Shown: positions 7,867 to 15,913, numbered from the stretch's first letter. The stretch is DNA of 21,077 nucleotides from Candidatus Aminicenantota bacterium (GCA_016933355.1 JAFGBC010000038.1:1-21077), one strand, 5' to 3'. The notes: generated by a model from the sequence alone, not told the origin. Translations and numbers: made by a program.

Positions 7867-9414
7867 TCATTCCTTCTTCTTAACCCGGATGTAGACGTCC
7901 TTGAAGGTCATCTCTTCGGTCCCGGTCGTCTCGAGCTGGGCCCGGATGTAGACGCCGATCTCCCAGTTGAACTCGGACGCGAGCGGGCCGAGGTAGGTGG
8001 CGGAGGCTTCGCCGTGCGCGTCGGTCGTCACTATGGCCGAGCGCTGGCCGTTGGCGAACCGGCCCGGGGCGTTGTTCAGGATGCTGAAATAGACGCGCCG
8101 CCCCTTGATCGGGACCTTGCCCAGCATGACGGTCGCCTTGATGTCGGACTTGGGCCGGGAGGTGGTGGCGAACAGGACGTTCGGGTAGGCCGCGGCGTCG
8201 AAGCTCAGGTTCCGGAGGTCCTGGAGGATCTGGATAGGGGTGTTGCCTTCGACGAACTCGGATCCTTCGAACCCGACCGTGCCCCAGATGTAGACGGACA
8301 TGCTCGACGCGATCTCGGTGGCGAGCGGTCCGATGTAGCGGACCCGGATCCGCCCCTGGGCATCGGTGGTCCTGGTCAGGAACGTCTTGAAGCCGTCGAA
8401 GTAGCCGAGGTTCAGCGCCGCGCCGGTCTGGTCGGCGACCTTCAGGGTGACGTCCTTGTTGGCGATGGGCGTGCCGTTGGCCCTGGTCAGGGTGGCCGTG
8501 ATCGAAGACTCTTCGCGCGTGCTGCCGGCGATCAGGACGTTGGGGACGGCCTGCAAGGTCAGCGTCCAGGCCGTGACCGGCTCCTGGAGAATCTGGATCG
8601 GCGTCGAGCTCTCGACGAAGTCCTGGCCGTAAAGGCTGGCCGTGCCCCAGATGTGGATCGTCTGGCTCTGGGTGATTTCGTCCGACTCCGGGCCGAAGTA
8701 GGCGACGCTCACCAGCCCCTGTTCGTCGGTGGGCTTGGTGATATAGGTTTTATGGCCGTCGAAGTAGCCGATGTTGAGCGGCGTTCCCGTCTCGTCGGCA
8801 ACCTTGAAGGTGATGGGTTTGTTGGGGATGGGCGAGCCGTCGTCCTTGGTCAGGACGGCCCTCACGGCCGACCGCTGGCGGTCGACGCCGGCGACGAGGA
8901 CGTTCGGGTTGGCGGCCAGGGTCAGGAACCAGGTTTCGAGCGGCTCGTGGAGGATCTGGAGGGCGACCCGCTCGGTGATCATTTCGGCGCCCTCCCAGGC
9001 GGCCCGGACCCAGATATAGATGGTGCCGTCTCCGGTGATTTCCTCGTCGAGCGGGCCCTTGTAGACGACCCGGACCGTGCCGGTCCCGTCGGTCACCTTG
9101 GCGGCGACCGCCGGCTGGTCCTCGAAGAACCCGATGTTGAGCTTATTGCCGACATCGTCGCCGACCTCGAAGTAGACGGTCCGGTCGGCGAGCGGCGTCC
9201 CGTTGAACTTCTTGAGGACGGCCGTGATCACGGTCGTGCCCCGGGAGCTCCCCGCGTAGATCACGTTCGGGTTGGCCGAGGCCAGCAGAAGCGTCGCCAG
9301 CGTCGACGGACCGACCGGCGAAGGGCTCTGGACGCCGCCTCTCTTGCAGGAGGACGTCCCGGCCGCGACCGCCAGGATCAGGCCGAGCGCGATCAGGTTT
9401 TTCTTGGCGTTCAT
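7867..9414 (-). CDS. Lipoprotein with four tandem ~121-residue Ig-like repeats, at the 3' end of the pil operon
   Basis: The 515-residue product has a signal peptide (MNAKKNLIALGLILAVAAGTSSC) with a plausible though weak lipobox ending at Cys23, a short low-complexity linker, then four tandem repeats of about 121 residues (about 41-157, 161-278, 282-398, 402-512). The conserved Pro-Asn pair recurs at 49, 170, 291 and 411. Each repeat has a PNV(L/I) entry strand, a TP(L/I)A(D/N)KxV segment, a D-x-x-G turn, and (I/V)YIW or IHIW near its end; repeats 2 and 3 also share LN(I/L)GYFDG and TPIQILQ. This resembles bacterial Ig-like (Big/invasin-type) beta-sandwich domains; the exact Pfam family is not certain. 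AGGAGG sits 6 bases before the ATG. As the last gene after pilMNOPQ, it is inferred to be an outer-membrane or surface partner of the pilus or secretin. No catalytic motif is seen. Confidence 0.8.
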   Translation of the reverse strand: MNAKKNLIALGLILAVAAGTSSCKRGGVQSPSPVGPSTLATLLLASANPNVIYAGSSRGTTVITAVLKKFNGTPLADRTVYFEVGDDVGNKLNIGFFEDQPAVAAKVTDGTGTVRVVYKGPLDEEITGDGTIYIWVRAAWEGAEMITERVALQILHEPLETWFLTLAANPNVLVAGVDRQRSAVRAVLTKDDGSPIPNKPITFKVADETGTPLNIGYFDGHKTYITKPTDEQGLVSVAYFGPESDEITQSQTIHIWGTASLYGQDFVESSTPIQILQEPVTAWTLTLQAVPNVLIAGSTREESSITATLTRANGTPIANKDVTLKVADQTGAALNLGYFDGFKTFLTRTTDAQGRIRVRYIGPLATEIASSMSVYIWGTVGFEGSEFVEGNTPIQILQDLRNLSFDAAAYPNVLFATTSRPKSDIKATVMLGKVPIKGRRVYFSILNNAPGRFANGQRSAIVTTDAHGEASATYLGPLASEFNWEIGVYIRAQLETTGTEEMTFKDVYIRVKKKE

Positions 9415-9428
9415 GATCGTCCTCCTAC

Positions 9429-10028
9429 TTAGTCGGCCCAGTCGGCGAAGAAGATGGACATCTGGCCGGAGGCCTTGACGCTTTTATTCATCATGTCGTG
9501 CCCGTAGAAATCGATATGGGCCGTCACCTCGAGCTCGCCCTCGGCCCGGCCGACGGCCAGGTTGACGAGAGGCGGTTCGAGCTTGGCGACGGCCCGGACC
9601 AGGACGAAGGACACATCGGTGATCGTCCCGACCTTGACCATCACCGACAGCGACCCCTCGAAGCCGTAAGGGACATCGACGCCCTCCCGGTTGCGGCCGT
9701 CGCTCCGGGTGTAGCGCACGACGTAGCGGGTGATGAGGATGTCGTTGTATTGGGAGGGGTCGAAGAGCGGATTAGGGTCGAGGAGCCTGGCGCTGAAGGT
9801 GGCGACGGCCGGATCCTCGAACACGCTGGAGTTGCCCTGCTGGTCGACGGTAACGACGTCGGACTCGAGATAATCCGCCGAGTTCCCTTCGGCGTCGAGC
9901 CCCTCGATCCTCTCCAGGATGAGCAGGCTGGCGGAATCCGACTTGTTCTCGAGCGGGTTGCAGGAGAAAAGCGCGAGGCAGCCCAGAGCCAGCACCGCTC
10001 CTTTGAAGACCGCACTCATGTTTTTCAT
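9429..10028 (-). CDS. Small lipoprotein in the type IV pilus operon, function unknown
   Basis: The 199-residue product has an N-terminal signal peptide (MKNMSAVFKGAVLALGCLALFSC) with a good lipobox LFSC at Cys23, so it should be a lipid-anchored envelope protein. The mature part has no recognised catalytic motif. It contains a SDGRNREGVDVPYGFEG segment, a VRAVAKLEPPLVNL segment and a GELEVTAHIDFYGHD segment, all of which look like a compact beta-rich fold. A purine-rich ribosome site (gagagga) lies about 8 bases before the ATG. It is 15 bases after pilQ and 14 bases before the Ig-repeat lipoprotein gene, so it is almost certainly co-expressed with the secretin. A pilotin-like or secretin-stabilising role is possible but is inference from position and lipid anchor only. 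Confidence 0.8.
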   Translation of the reverse strand: MKNMSAVFKGAVLALGCLALFSCNPLENKSDSASLLILERIEGLDAEGNSADYLESDVVTVDQQGNSSVFEDPAVATFSARLLDPNPLFDPSQYNDILITRYVVRYTRSDGRNREGVDVPYGFEGSLSVMVKVGTITDVSFVLVRAVAKLEPPLVNLAVGRAEGELEVTAHIDFYGHDMMNKSVKASGQMSIFFADWAD

Positions 10029-10043
10029 GGTTCGTGTCCTCTC

Positions 10044-12374
10044 TTATTTCATGATCCGGGGCGTGATGAAGATGAGCAGCTCCCGGTTCTGCTTCGTCCG
10101 GGCCAGGGACTTGAACAGCGTCCCCAGGATGGGGATGCGGTTCAGGAAGGGGACGTCGTTCCGCGTCGAGGAATCCTCCATCCGGTAGATGCCGCCGATG
10201 ACGGTCGTCCCGCCGTCCGGGACCATGACCGTCGTCTTGGCGCTCTGGGTCGTGATGGGCGGGATGCCGTTGACGAGGTTGGCGAAGTCGGCCGCGTTGT
10301 TCTTGATGTCCAGGATCATGATGATCGTACCCTCGGCGGTGATCTGCGGGGTCGCCTTGAGCTCGAGGGCGGCATTGATGTAGCGGGTCGTGACCGTAAA
10401 GTTCGCGACCGTCTGGACGGGAATCTGGCGGCCCTGGACGATCTCGGCTTCCTGGTTGTTCTGGGCGGTGACCTTAGGGCAGGAGATGATCTTGCCTTGG
10501 CCGGCCGTTTCCAGCGCGGACAGGGCGAGGTCGAGGCGGAAGGTGTCGAGGACGTTGGCGAGGGAAAAGCCGAGGGCCGTGTTGAAGGAGGGCGCCGGCA
10601 GGTTGACGGCGTAGCCTCCCAACGGGCCGCCGATGCCCCTGGTGACCGTTCCGCTCGGGATCAGGGCGCCGTCGGCCAGCGCCTTATAGGGGAACTGGAG
10701 GGTCGTCGGGTTGCCGTAGAACGGGTCGGCGATCGCCTTGTAGCCCCACTGGATGCCCAGGTTGCGGACGAAGGTCGCCGACGCCTCGACGATCCGGGCC
10801 TCGATCGAAACCTGCGGGGTCGGCGTGTCGAGGACGGCGATCAGGCGCTCGATCAGGTCCACCTTCTCCCGGACGTCGGAGATGATCAGGGTGTTCGTCC
10901 GGTCGTCGGTGATGATTTCGCCCCGGCGCGATTTCTTGGCTTGCAGGAGGCGGATGATGTCTTTCGCCTGAGAATAGGAGAGGCGGATCGTCTTGACGAC
11001 CAGCGGCCCGGCCAGCTCCTTGCTGTCCCGGATCTGGCGCTGCTCGTCCTCCTCGCGGGTCAGGACGTTGACGGGCGCGATGCGGAGGACGTTGCCCTCG
11101 ATCGTCTTGCCCATCTTGTTGTTGCGCAGGATGAGGTCGAGGGCCTGGTCCCAGGGGATGGAGTTGAGGTCGCAGGTCACGATGCCCCGCACTTCGGGGT
11201 CGAAGATGACGTTCAGGTTGGCGATCTCGCCCAGATAGAGGACGATGTCTCTCAGGTCGGCGTCCTTGAACTTCATGCTGACGACGTCGCCGGAGTACTT
11301 CTCTTCCTGGGCCATGATCGTCCGGGGCCGGAAGCGCTCTTCCTGGGCGGCCTGCGGATCCGGCTTCACCGTTTCCTGGACGGCCGGGGTCGGGGCCGGC
11401 AGGCTGAGCCGGGGCTCGGTCGGGACGGAGGCGGAGGCCGGACCGGGCTCGAAGACGGGCGCGGGCTGCGAGCGCTCTACCGCCGCAGGGGGCGGCGCGA
11501 CCGGGCCGGGGCTCGCGCCGTTGGGCGTGATTTCGGCCGCCGGCCGGGGCGATATCGCGGCGCCCGTCATCAGGGGAACGGCCGGATTTTTGAGGAAGGC
11601 GAGGGTCAGCTCGCGCTCCCCGTTCTGGAAGTCAAAGCGGCCGGGCTCGGACAGGTCGCAGACGAGCCGGGCGACGAAGTGCGGCTGGCCCTTCTGGAAT
11701 TGGCCGACCCGGACCCGCTCCAGACCGTTCCGGTTGACGGGGTAGATGTCGCCGCTCCGGCCGTACTGGGTTTCGAACAGGTCGACGACCAGCCGGGGCG
11801 GGTTGTCCAGGGCGAAGACCTGGGCCGGAGCGGAGCCGTTCAGGCGTGCCCGGACCAGAACTCGCTCGTCGGACTCGGCGATGTCGACCCGGTCCAGGGC
11901 GACCCGGCCGCCCCTCCGCTCCCGGAGGGCCTGCTGGAGGACGGGGTCGATCCAGTAGTCGTCGAGGCCGCGCTGGATCTTGAAGAGCTCGAGGACGGTC
12001 GAGCGCGGGCCGCCGACGATCCGGAAGGGAACCCGTTCGCTCAGCGCGATCAGGCAGCGGACCTGGCCGTCGTCCGTCTTCTCCCATTGGACGCTCTTGA
12101 TCAGGGCCGCTTCCTCGGCCGGGATGGCCGGGATCTGAAGGGCCTGGACGGCGCCGAGGTCGAGCACGATCGTCCGGGGGAGCTCGCGCGCGTAGTAGGC
12201 CTTTTGGAGGGAGAGGCTCGCGTCCGTCTCGAAGACGACGCGGGCGGAGAGACGGCCGGGGTAAACGGCGACCCTCTGGATCTGGGCGTCGGCCGCGGCC
12301 GTCAAGGGGACGAGGTCGACGACGGCCAGAAGGCACAAGGCGATCAAGGCCCGTCGGATCATGTTTCTATTCAT
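10044..12374 (-). CDS. pilQ: Type IV pilus secretin PilQ
   Basis: This 776-residue outer-membrane secretin would form the gated channel through which the pilus crosses the outer membrane. After a Sec signal peptide (to about residue 29, AAADA) come two AMIN-type peptidoglycan-binding domains (about 30-130 and 155-265), a Pro/Ala/Glu-rich linker (about 270-360), an N0/STN-like domain (MKFKDADLRDIVLYLGEIAN, about 375-440), an N1/KH-like domain (TDDRTNTLIISDV, about 455-525), and the secretin core ending in VPFLNRIPILGTLFK and ELLIFITPRIM. I chose the ATG at 12374 rather than one at 12392 because GGAGGAG in the end of pilP lies 7 bases upstream of it. Length and domain order fit PilQ rather than a type II secretion GspD. 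It directly follows pilP. Confidence 0.95.
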   Translation of the reverse strand: MNRNMIRRALIALCLLAVVDLVPLTAAADAQIQRVAVYPGRLSARVVFETDASLSLQKAYYARELPRTIVLDLGAVQALQIPAIPAEEAALIKSVQWEKTDDGQVRCLIALSERVPFRIVGGPRSTVLELFKIQRGLDDYWIDPVLQQALRERRGGRVALDRVDIAESDERVLVRARLNGSAPAQVFALDNPPRLVVDLFETQYGRSGDIYPVNRNGLERVRVGQFQKGQPHFVARLVCDLSEPGRFDFQNGERELTLAFLKNPAVPLMTGAAISPRPAAEITPNGASPGPVAPPPAAVERSQPAPVFEPGPASASVPTEPRLSLPAPTPAVQETVKPDPQAAQEERFRPRTIMAQEEKYSGDVVSMKFKDADLRDIVLYLGEIANLNVIFDPEVRGIVTCDLNSIPWDQALDLILRNNKMGKTIEGNVLRIAPVNVLTREEDEQRQIRDSKELAGPLVVKTIRLSYSQAKDIIRLLQAKKSRRGEIITDDRTNTLIISDVREKVDLIERLIAVLDTPTPQVSIEARIVEASATFVRNLGIQWGYKAIADPFYGNPTTLQFPYKALADGALIPSGTVTRGIGGPLGGYAVNLPAPSFNTALGFSLANVLDTFRLDLALSALETAGQGKIISCPKVTAQNNQEAEIVQGRQIPVQTVANFTVTTRYINAALELKATPQITAEGTIIMILDIKNNAADFANLVNGIPPITTQSAKTTVMVPDGGTTVIGGIYRMEDSSTRNDVPFLNRIPILGTLFKSLARTKQNRELLIFITPRIMK

Positions 12375-12375
12375 C

Positions 12376-12840
12376 TTAGCGCTCCTCCGCAACGATTTCC
12401 TTCACGATGTCCTTCGGTCTCATCAGCGGCATGCCCCGCTCGCTGACTTTCCGGAAGACGATCTGGGTCTCGGTCAGCGACAGGATGTAGCCGTCCGTAA
12501 ACCGCGTTCCGGTCTGGACGAAGAGCGGGAAGCCCTGGGGGCCGCCGAGGATCGCCGTTAGCTTGCCCCGGTGCTTGACGATGCCCTTGAGGACCATGTC
12601 GTCGATGGCCAGCTCGCTGATTTCCCCCGCCCCGGCCCGCTCCTTGAACTCCTTGCCGGCCAGCAGGTCCTTGAAGGGATCCCGGCGGCCGCTCGGGCTG
12701 TAAAGCGGCGGTTTGGAGGTGTCCAATCCCTCCAGGGCGGCTTCCTGGTCCTGGATTCCGGCGAACGTCCCCGCGCCCGAGCCTCCCGCGAGCAGGGCCA
12801 GGGCGGCCAGGACCGTGAGTCCGGCGATCATTCGTCTCAT
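12376..12840 (-). CDS. pilP: PilP-type pilus assembly protein
   Basis: The 154-residue protein has an N-terminal hydrophobic segment (about 4-26), a short linker and a small domain beginning YSPSGRRDPFKDLL, the pilus-assembly PilP signature. The domain continues with ELAIDDMVLKGIVKHRGKL and GGPQGFPLFVQTGTRFTDGYI, typical of the beta-rich PilP domain that bridges PilNO and the PilQ secretin. Classical PilP is a lipoprotein, but here the hydrophobic segment runs LALLAGGSGAGTF with no Cys, so the protein should be either a cleaved periplasmic form or membrane-anchored. Its ATG overlaps the pilO stop (ATGA), and its stop lies 1 base before the pilQ start. Confidence 0.9.
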   Translation of the reverse strand: MRRMIAGLTVLAALALLAGGSGAGTFAGIQDQEAALEGLDTSKPPLYSPSGRRDPFKDLLAGKEFKERAGAGEISELAIDDMVLKGIVKHRGKLTAILGGPQGFPLFVQTGTRFTDGYILSLTETQIVFRKVSERGMPLMRPKDIVKEIVAEER

Positions 12841-13436
12841 CTGGCACCCCCAGACTTGGCCGGCGCCTTCTTCGCGGTCTTCTTGCCCGGCGGCGGCGGC
12901 AGCTCCTCGTGGAAGAAATAGGTCTTGGCCGTCCAGGTCGCCGAGATTGTCGCCGCCTCCGTCTGATTGCTCAGGGCCCGGATCGCGAAATTCTCGACGG
13001 TGAACAGGCGCGAGAAGCGGCTGAGCCGGTCGAAGAACGTCGCCAGGTTGTGGTAGGTGCCGGTGGTCTCGACCGGGATCGGCCATTCCGAGTGGAACTC
13101 CTTGACGACCTCCGGCCTGGGGGCGAACTTGGTGATGGTCAGGCGCGAATCGTAGGCGAGCTGCTGGATCCGCTTGAGAATATCCCCCGATTCCTTCTGG
13201 TCCGGGATGATCTGCTGAAGGTCCTTGAGGCGCTGGTTGAGGTCGACGAGCTCTTTCTCGATCTTGTCGAGCTGCTGCTTTTTGACCCGGAGCTTGGCGA
13301 CCTCGTCCTCGATCTTGATCCGCTCGGCTTGGACCTTGTCGAGCTCGGCGGCTTTGGGCTTGTAATAGAAGAGGAAGAACAGCCCGAACAGGACGGCGGC
13401 CAGGACGAGATATCCGTACCACGGCCAGTTTTTCAT
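12837..13436 (-). CDS. pilO: PilO inner-membrane alignment protein
   Basis: The 199-residue protein has a short cytoplasmic N-terminus, one membrane helix (WYGYLVLAAVLFGLFFLFYY, about 6-25), a long periplasmic coiled coil (about 28-85, rich in Lys, Glu and Leu), and a ferredoxin-like domain (IPVETTGTYHNLATFFDRLSRFSRLF region, about 120-180). It pairs with PilN to form the inner-membrane platform that links cytoplasmic PilM to PilP and PilQ. The C-terminus is a Pro/Lys/Ala-rich tail (PPPPGKKTAKKAPAKSGG). Both ends overlap neighbours by ATGA (pilN stop, pilP start), indicating tight translational coupling within the pilMNOPQ set. Confidence 0.93.
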   Translation of the reverse strand: MKNWPWYGYLVLAAVLFGLFFLFYYKPKAAELDKVQAERIKIEDEVAKLRVKKQQLDKIEKELVDLNQRLKDLQQIIPDQKESGDILKRIQQLAYDSRLTITKFAPRPEVVKEFHSEWPIPVETTGTYHNLATFFDRLSRFSRLFTVENFAIRALSNQTEAATISATWTAKTYFFHEELPPPPGKKTAKKAPAKSGGAR

Positions 13437-14098
13437 TTCTGCCCCCCTTTGACGGCGGGTTTGGCGACGGACGCCGGCACGGGTGTTTCAGCCGGGAGGG
13501 GTCCCGGCGGCGCCGCGGTTTCCGGCTTGGCCGAGACGGCGGCGGTCAACAGGAACTCATGGAACTGGCTGTTCTTCACCGTCTTCTGCGTCGACGACTT
13601 GATGTCGACCCGGGCCAGGTAAGGGCTGTTTTCGAGGGCGATCATGTAGTCGCCGATCAGGTTGTTGGAGAGGGCCTTGCCCTTAAGGGTCACGACGCCC
13701 TTGTCGAACGCGGTCTCGGTCAGCCAGACCCATTCGGGCAGGGCTTTGCTGACCTCGTCCATGATCCGGACGACGACCTCCTGCTGGGCCTGGAGCTGGG
13801 TGATGAGGTCGATCTTTTTTTCGAGCGTCGCCTTCTGGGTTTCGATCTCGGCCAGCTTGGCGATGACGTATTGGAGCTTGTTCTTCTCCTGCTTGGCCTG
13901 GTTGAGCAGAGCCTCCTCCCGGTCCAACGACCTCTTCTGGAGGTAGAAGAGGGCCGCGATCCCGACCACGGCCAGGAGGATGATCAGGTTACCCGACGGG
14001 GTCTTGGCTTTCTCCTTGGTGGCCTCCTGAACGGGCAGGCCCGGAGCGGTTTCCTTCCATTCCTTTTTTTCGGGTTTGAGAAGGTTGATGCGGATCAT
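13433..14098 (-). CDS. pilN: PilN fimbrial assembly protein
   Basis: The 221-residue protein starts MIRINLLKPEKKEW, the conserved cytoplasmic PilN N-terminal peptide (INLL) that docks into PilM. A membrane helix follows (NLIILLAVVGIAALFYL, about 37-53), then a periplasmic coiled coil (about 58-105) and a ferredoxin-like domain (LPEWVWLTETAFDKGVVTLKG, about 120-175). It ends in an Ala/Pro-rich tail of about 35 residues. It is 6 bases after pilM and overlaps pilO by ATGA. The presence of the INLL motif and an intact PilM next door supports a normal PilM-PilN contact. Confidence 0.93.
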   Translation of the reverse strand: MIRINLLKPEKKEWKETAPGLPVQEATKEKAKTPSGNLIILLAVVGIAALFYLQKRSLDREEALLNQAKQEKNKLQYVIAKLAEIETQKATLEKKIDLITQLQAQQEVVVRIMDEVSKALPEWVWLTETAFDKGVVTLKGKALSNNLIGDYMIALENSPYLARVDIKSSTQKTVKNSQFHEFLLTAAVSAKPETAAPPGPLPAETPVPASVAKPAVKGGQK

Positions 14099-14104
14099 GT
14101 TGGG

Positions 14105-15181
14105 TTACTCCGCCTTCCGGGTGGCCAGCCCGACGGCGACCCCGAACAGGGAGGCCATCTCCCGGGCCAGGACCGGGTCGAGCTTCTTCTCGTCGTAGGG
14201 GATGTTCCGGAAGGCATTGAAGATCTCCGTCTTGATGCCGAAACGCTGCTCAAAGGAAGGGCCGATCGTCCGCAGGTTGGCCAGGCCTCCGCTCAGGAAG
14301 ATCTGCTCGATCCTGCGCTCCCGCTTCTCGGTCGCCTCGTAGAAGGAGAAGGTTTTTTCGATCTCGTCGAGGAGGTCCTTGACGTTCGCGGCCAGGACGG
14401 CGTCGAGCTGGTCGGCTTCCACGGCCTTGACCGGCAGCCCCTTGAGGAGCTTCTCCGCGTCGTCGAAGCTGATGTTGAGCTCCTTGCGCATGTTCTCGGT
14501 GAAGAACAGGCCGCCCAGCGCCAGGTCGCGGAAGAGCTGGGGCGTGCCCCGCTCGAGGATGGAGACGTTGATGATGTTGGCTCCCAGGTTGATGAGGGCG
14601 ATCGTCTTATCGGCGAAGCTGTCGGGGTAGTTGATCTCGAGGGCGTTCTGGAGGGCGAAAACGTCGACCTCGATCGCGACCAGGTTCTTGCGGGCCTGGT
14701 GGATGACGTTGCTGTAGTTGGCGATCTTGTCCTTCTTGGCCGCGACGAGGAGGATGTCCAGGTTGCGGTCGCGGGCCTCGCCGGCCGGCTTGAGGACGAT
14801 GTAGTCGACGTTGGTCTCTTCGTAAGGGTAGGGGATGTTGTGCTTGGCCTCCCAGACGATGGACTCGGCCAGCTCGTCCTTCTCCATGGCCGGGAGGGTG
14901 ATCTTCTTGATGATCACGGAGTTGCCCGAGACGGAGATGACGACGTTCTTCGACCCGATCTTGTTCTCGTCGAAGATCTGGCGGATCGTTTCGACGACGG
15001 CCGTCGAGTCGATGATCGTCCCCTCGACGATGGCGTCGTGGGGAAGCAGGGCGTAGCCGAGCTTGGCCAAGCGGAAGCTGTCCCGGCCGCCGCGCCGCCG
15101 CGCGACGAGTTCGACCACCTTGACGGCGTGCGAGCCGATGTCAAGCCCTACGCAGCTCTTATCGCGTCCGAGTCCGAACAT
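14105..15181 (-). CDS. pilM: PilM actin-like type IV pilus assembly protein
   Basis: The 358-residue cytoplasmic protein has the actin/FtsA-like ATPase fold. The first phosphate motif is VGLDIGSHAVKVVEL (about 11-25), later phosphate and adenosine-type motifs are ALINLGANIINVSILERG (about 190-207) and IFLSGGLANL (about 292-301), and a central segment KLDPVLAREMASLFGVAVGLA closes the fold. PilM binds the PilN INLL peptide and connects the pilus motor ATPases to the inner-membrane platform. The start ATG is preceded by CAGG six bases upstream, and the gene lies 13 bases after coaD, so pilM shares its transcript with that CoA gene. Length and motifs are ordinary for the family. Confidence 0.95.
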   Translation of the reverse strand: MFGLGRDKSCVGLDIGSHAVKVVELVARRRGGRDSFRLAKLGYALLPHDAIVEGTIIDSTAVVETIRQIFDENKIGSKNVVISVSGNSVIIKKITLPAMEKDELAESIVWEAKHNIPYPYEETNVDYIVLKPAGEARDRNLDILLVAAKKDKIANYSNVIHQARKNLVAIEVDVFALQNALEINYPDSFADKTIALINLGANIINVSILERGTPQLFRDLALGGLFFTENMRKELNISFDDAEKLLKGLPVKAVEADQLDAVLAANVKDLLDEIEKTFSFYEATEKRERRIEQIFLSGGLANLRTIGPSFEQRFGIKTEIFNAFRNIPYDEKKLDPVLAREMASLFGVAVGLATRKAE

Positions 15182-15194
15182 GTTGGACCTGCCT

Positions 15195-15701
15195 TTAGAC
15201 GTATTGTTTCAAACCTTTCGGTTTTCGGGAGAAGTCCTTCAAGCGCCGCTCGACGACAGCGGGGACGAGGCTCTCGATCCGGCCGCCGAGCATCACGACC
15301 TCCTTGACCAGGCTCGAGCTGAGGAAGGTGTAGTGGAGGCTGGGCATCATGAACAGGGTTTCGATGGTCGGGTCCAGGGTCCGGTTCATGAGGGCCATCT
15401 GGAGTTCGTACTCGAAGTCGGAAACGGCGCGCAAACCGCGGATGACGGTCGTCGTCTCGTTACGGCGCAGGAAATCGGCCAGCAGGCCGCGGAAGGCTTT
15501 GACCTCGACCCGCTCCCGGGGGCCGAAGACCTCGCGAATCATCCGGACCCGGTCCCGGGTCGAGAACAGCGTCTGCTTCTTGGGGTTTTCGAGCACGGCC
15601 ACGATGATGGTGTCGAAGATCTTCAAGCCTCTCCGGATGATATCGACGTGCCCATTGGTCATGGGGTCGAACGATCCGGGGTAGACGGCTCGTGTCGCCA
15701 T
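15195..15701 (-). CDS. coaD: Phosphopantetheine adenylyltransferase
   Basis: The 168-residue enzyme transfers AMP from ATP to 4'-phosphopantetheine, the penultimate step of coenzyme A synthesis. It begins MATRAVYPGSFDPMTNGHVDII with the nucleotidyltransferase TNGH signature (about 14-17), then shows IRGLRAVSDFEYELQMALMNRTL (substrate and hexamer contacts) and FLSSSLVKEV, the second nucleotide-binding motif (ISSTxVR in most homologues). I prefer ATG at 15701 to a GTG at 15713 because GAGG six bases upstream gives a sound ribosome site and MATRAVYPGSFDP matches the usual N-terminus. It is the first gene of the - strand operon leading into pilMNOPQ, an unexpected partner for a housekeeping CoA gene. 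Confidence 0.95.
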   Translation of the reverse strand: MATRAVYPGSFDPMTNGHVDIIRRGLKIFDTIIVAVLENPKKQTLFSTRDRVRMIREVFGPRERVEVKAFRGLLADFLRRNETTTVIRGLRAVSDFEYELQMALMNRTLDPTIETLFMMPSLHYTFLSSSLVKEVVMLGGRIESLVPAVVERRLKDFSRKPKGLKQYV

Positions 15702-15716
15702 GCTCCGCCTCACCCC

Positions 15717-15739
15717 TTGAAAGACGCTCGGTCGTTCAA
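15717..15739 (-). promoter_or_regulatory. Stem-loop in the coaD leader, just upstream of its ribosome site
   Basis: Read on the - strand, TTGAA and TTCAA arms (15735-15739 and 15717-15721) enclose GAC and GTC arms around a CGAGC loop, with one 1x1 mismatch: 8 pairs in 23 bases. It lies directly before the purine-rich ribosome site (15702-15716) of coaD. No known riboswitch is recognised; it may only stabilise the leader or tune translation. Confidence 0.35.
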
Positions 15740-15795
15740 ATCGCTCTCTCCTCCCGGTAACCCTTTACCCGAAAGATGATTAGCCGTGCGCGCCT

Positions 15796-15826
15796 AATAT
15801 AATGGAGGGGACCCCCGGGAGGTCAA
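15796..15826 (-). promoter_or_regulatory. Sigma70-like promoter for the coaD-pilMNOPQ operon
   Basis: On the - strand, TTGACC (bases 15826 to 15821; 5 of 6 matches to TTGACA) is followed after 19 bases by TATATT (15801 to 15796; 5 of 6 to TATAAT). The spacer is slightly long. A start near 15789 would give a leader of about 88 bases before coaD. This is the best promoter candidate for the whole eight-gene operon. Confidence 0.5.
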
Positions 15827-15913
15827 TCACCCCCCAGGGGGATTTCAGGGATGAATTTGATTTTTGTTTTCTCACCTCTAAAGGCTAGGGGGTGTAATCT
15901 CGCTTTTACGGTA

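Noticed and set aside
7666..9432. A 588-codon open frame on the + strand running from priA through the Ig-repeat gene
   Set aside because: It is the mirror of a repeated - strand gene (its own repeats are shadows) and it starts inside priA in another frame.
9498..12446. A 982-codon open frame on the + strand opposite the small lipoprotein and pilQ
   Set aside because: Its product is rich in Asp, Gly, Arg and Val with no domain-like pattern, as expected from the complement of GC-biased codons; the - strand frames encode clear secretin and lipoprotein sequences with ribosome sites.
15710..15739. Nine-codon TTG leader ORF (LNDRASFKG) ending 8 bases before coaD, as an attenuation peptide
   Set aside because: The TTG is poorly spaced from the GGAGG upstream, there is no telltale codon run, and so short a frame is expected by chance.
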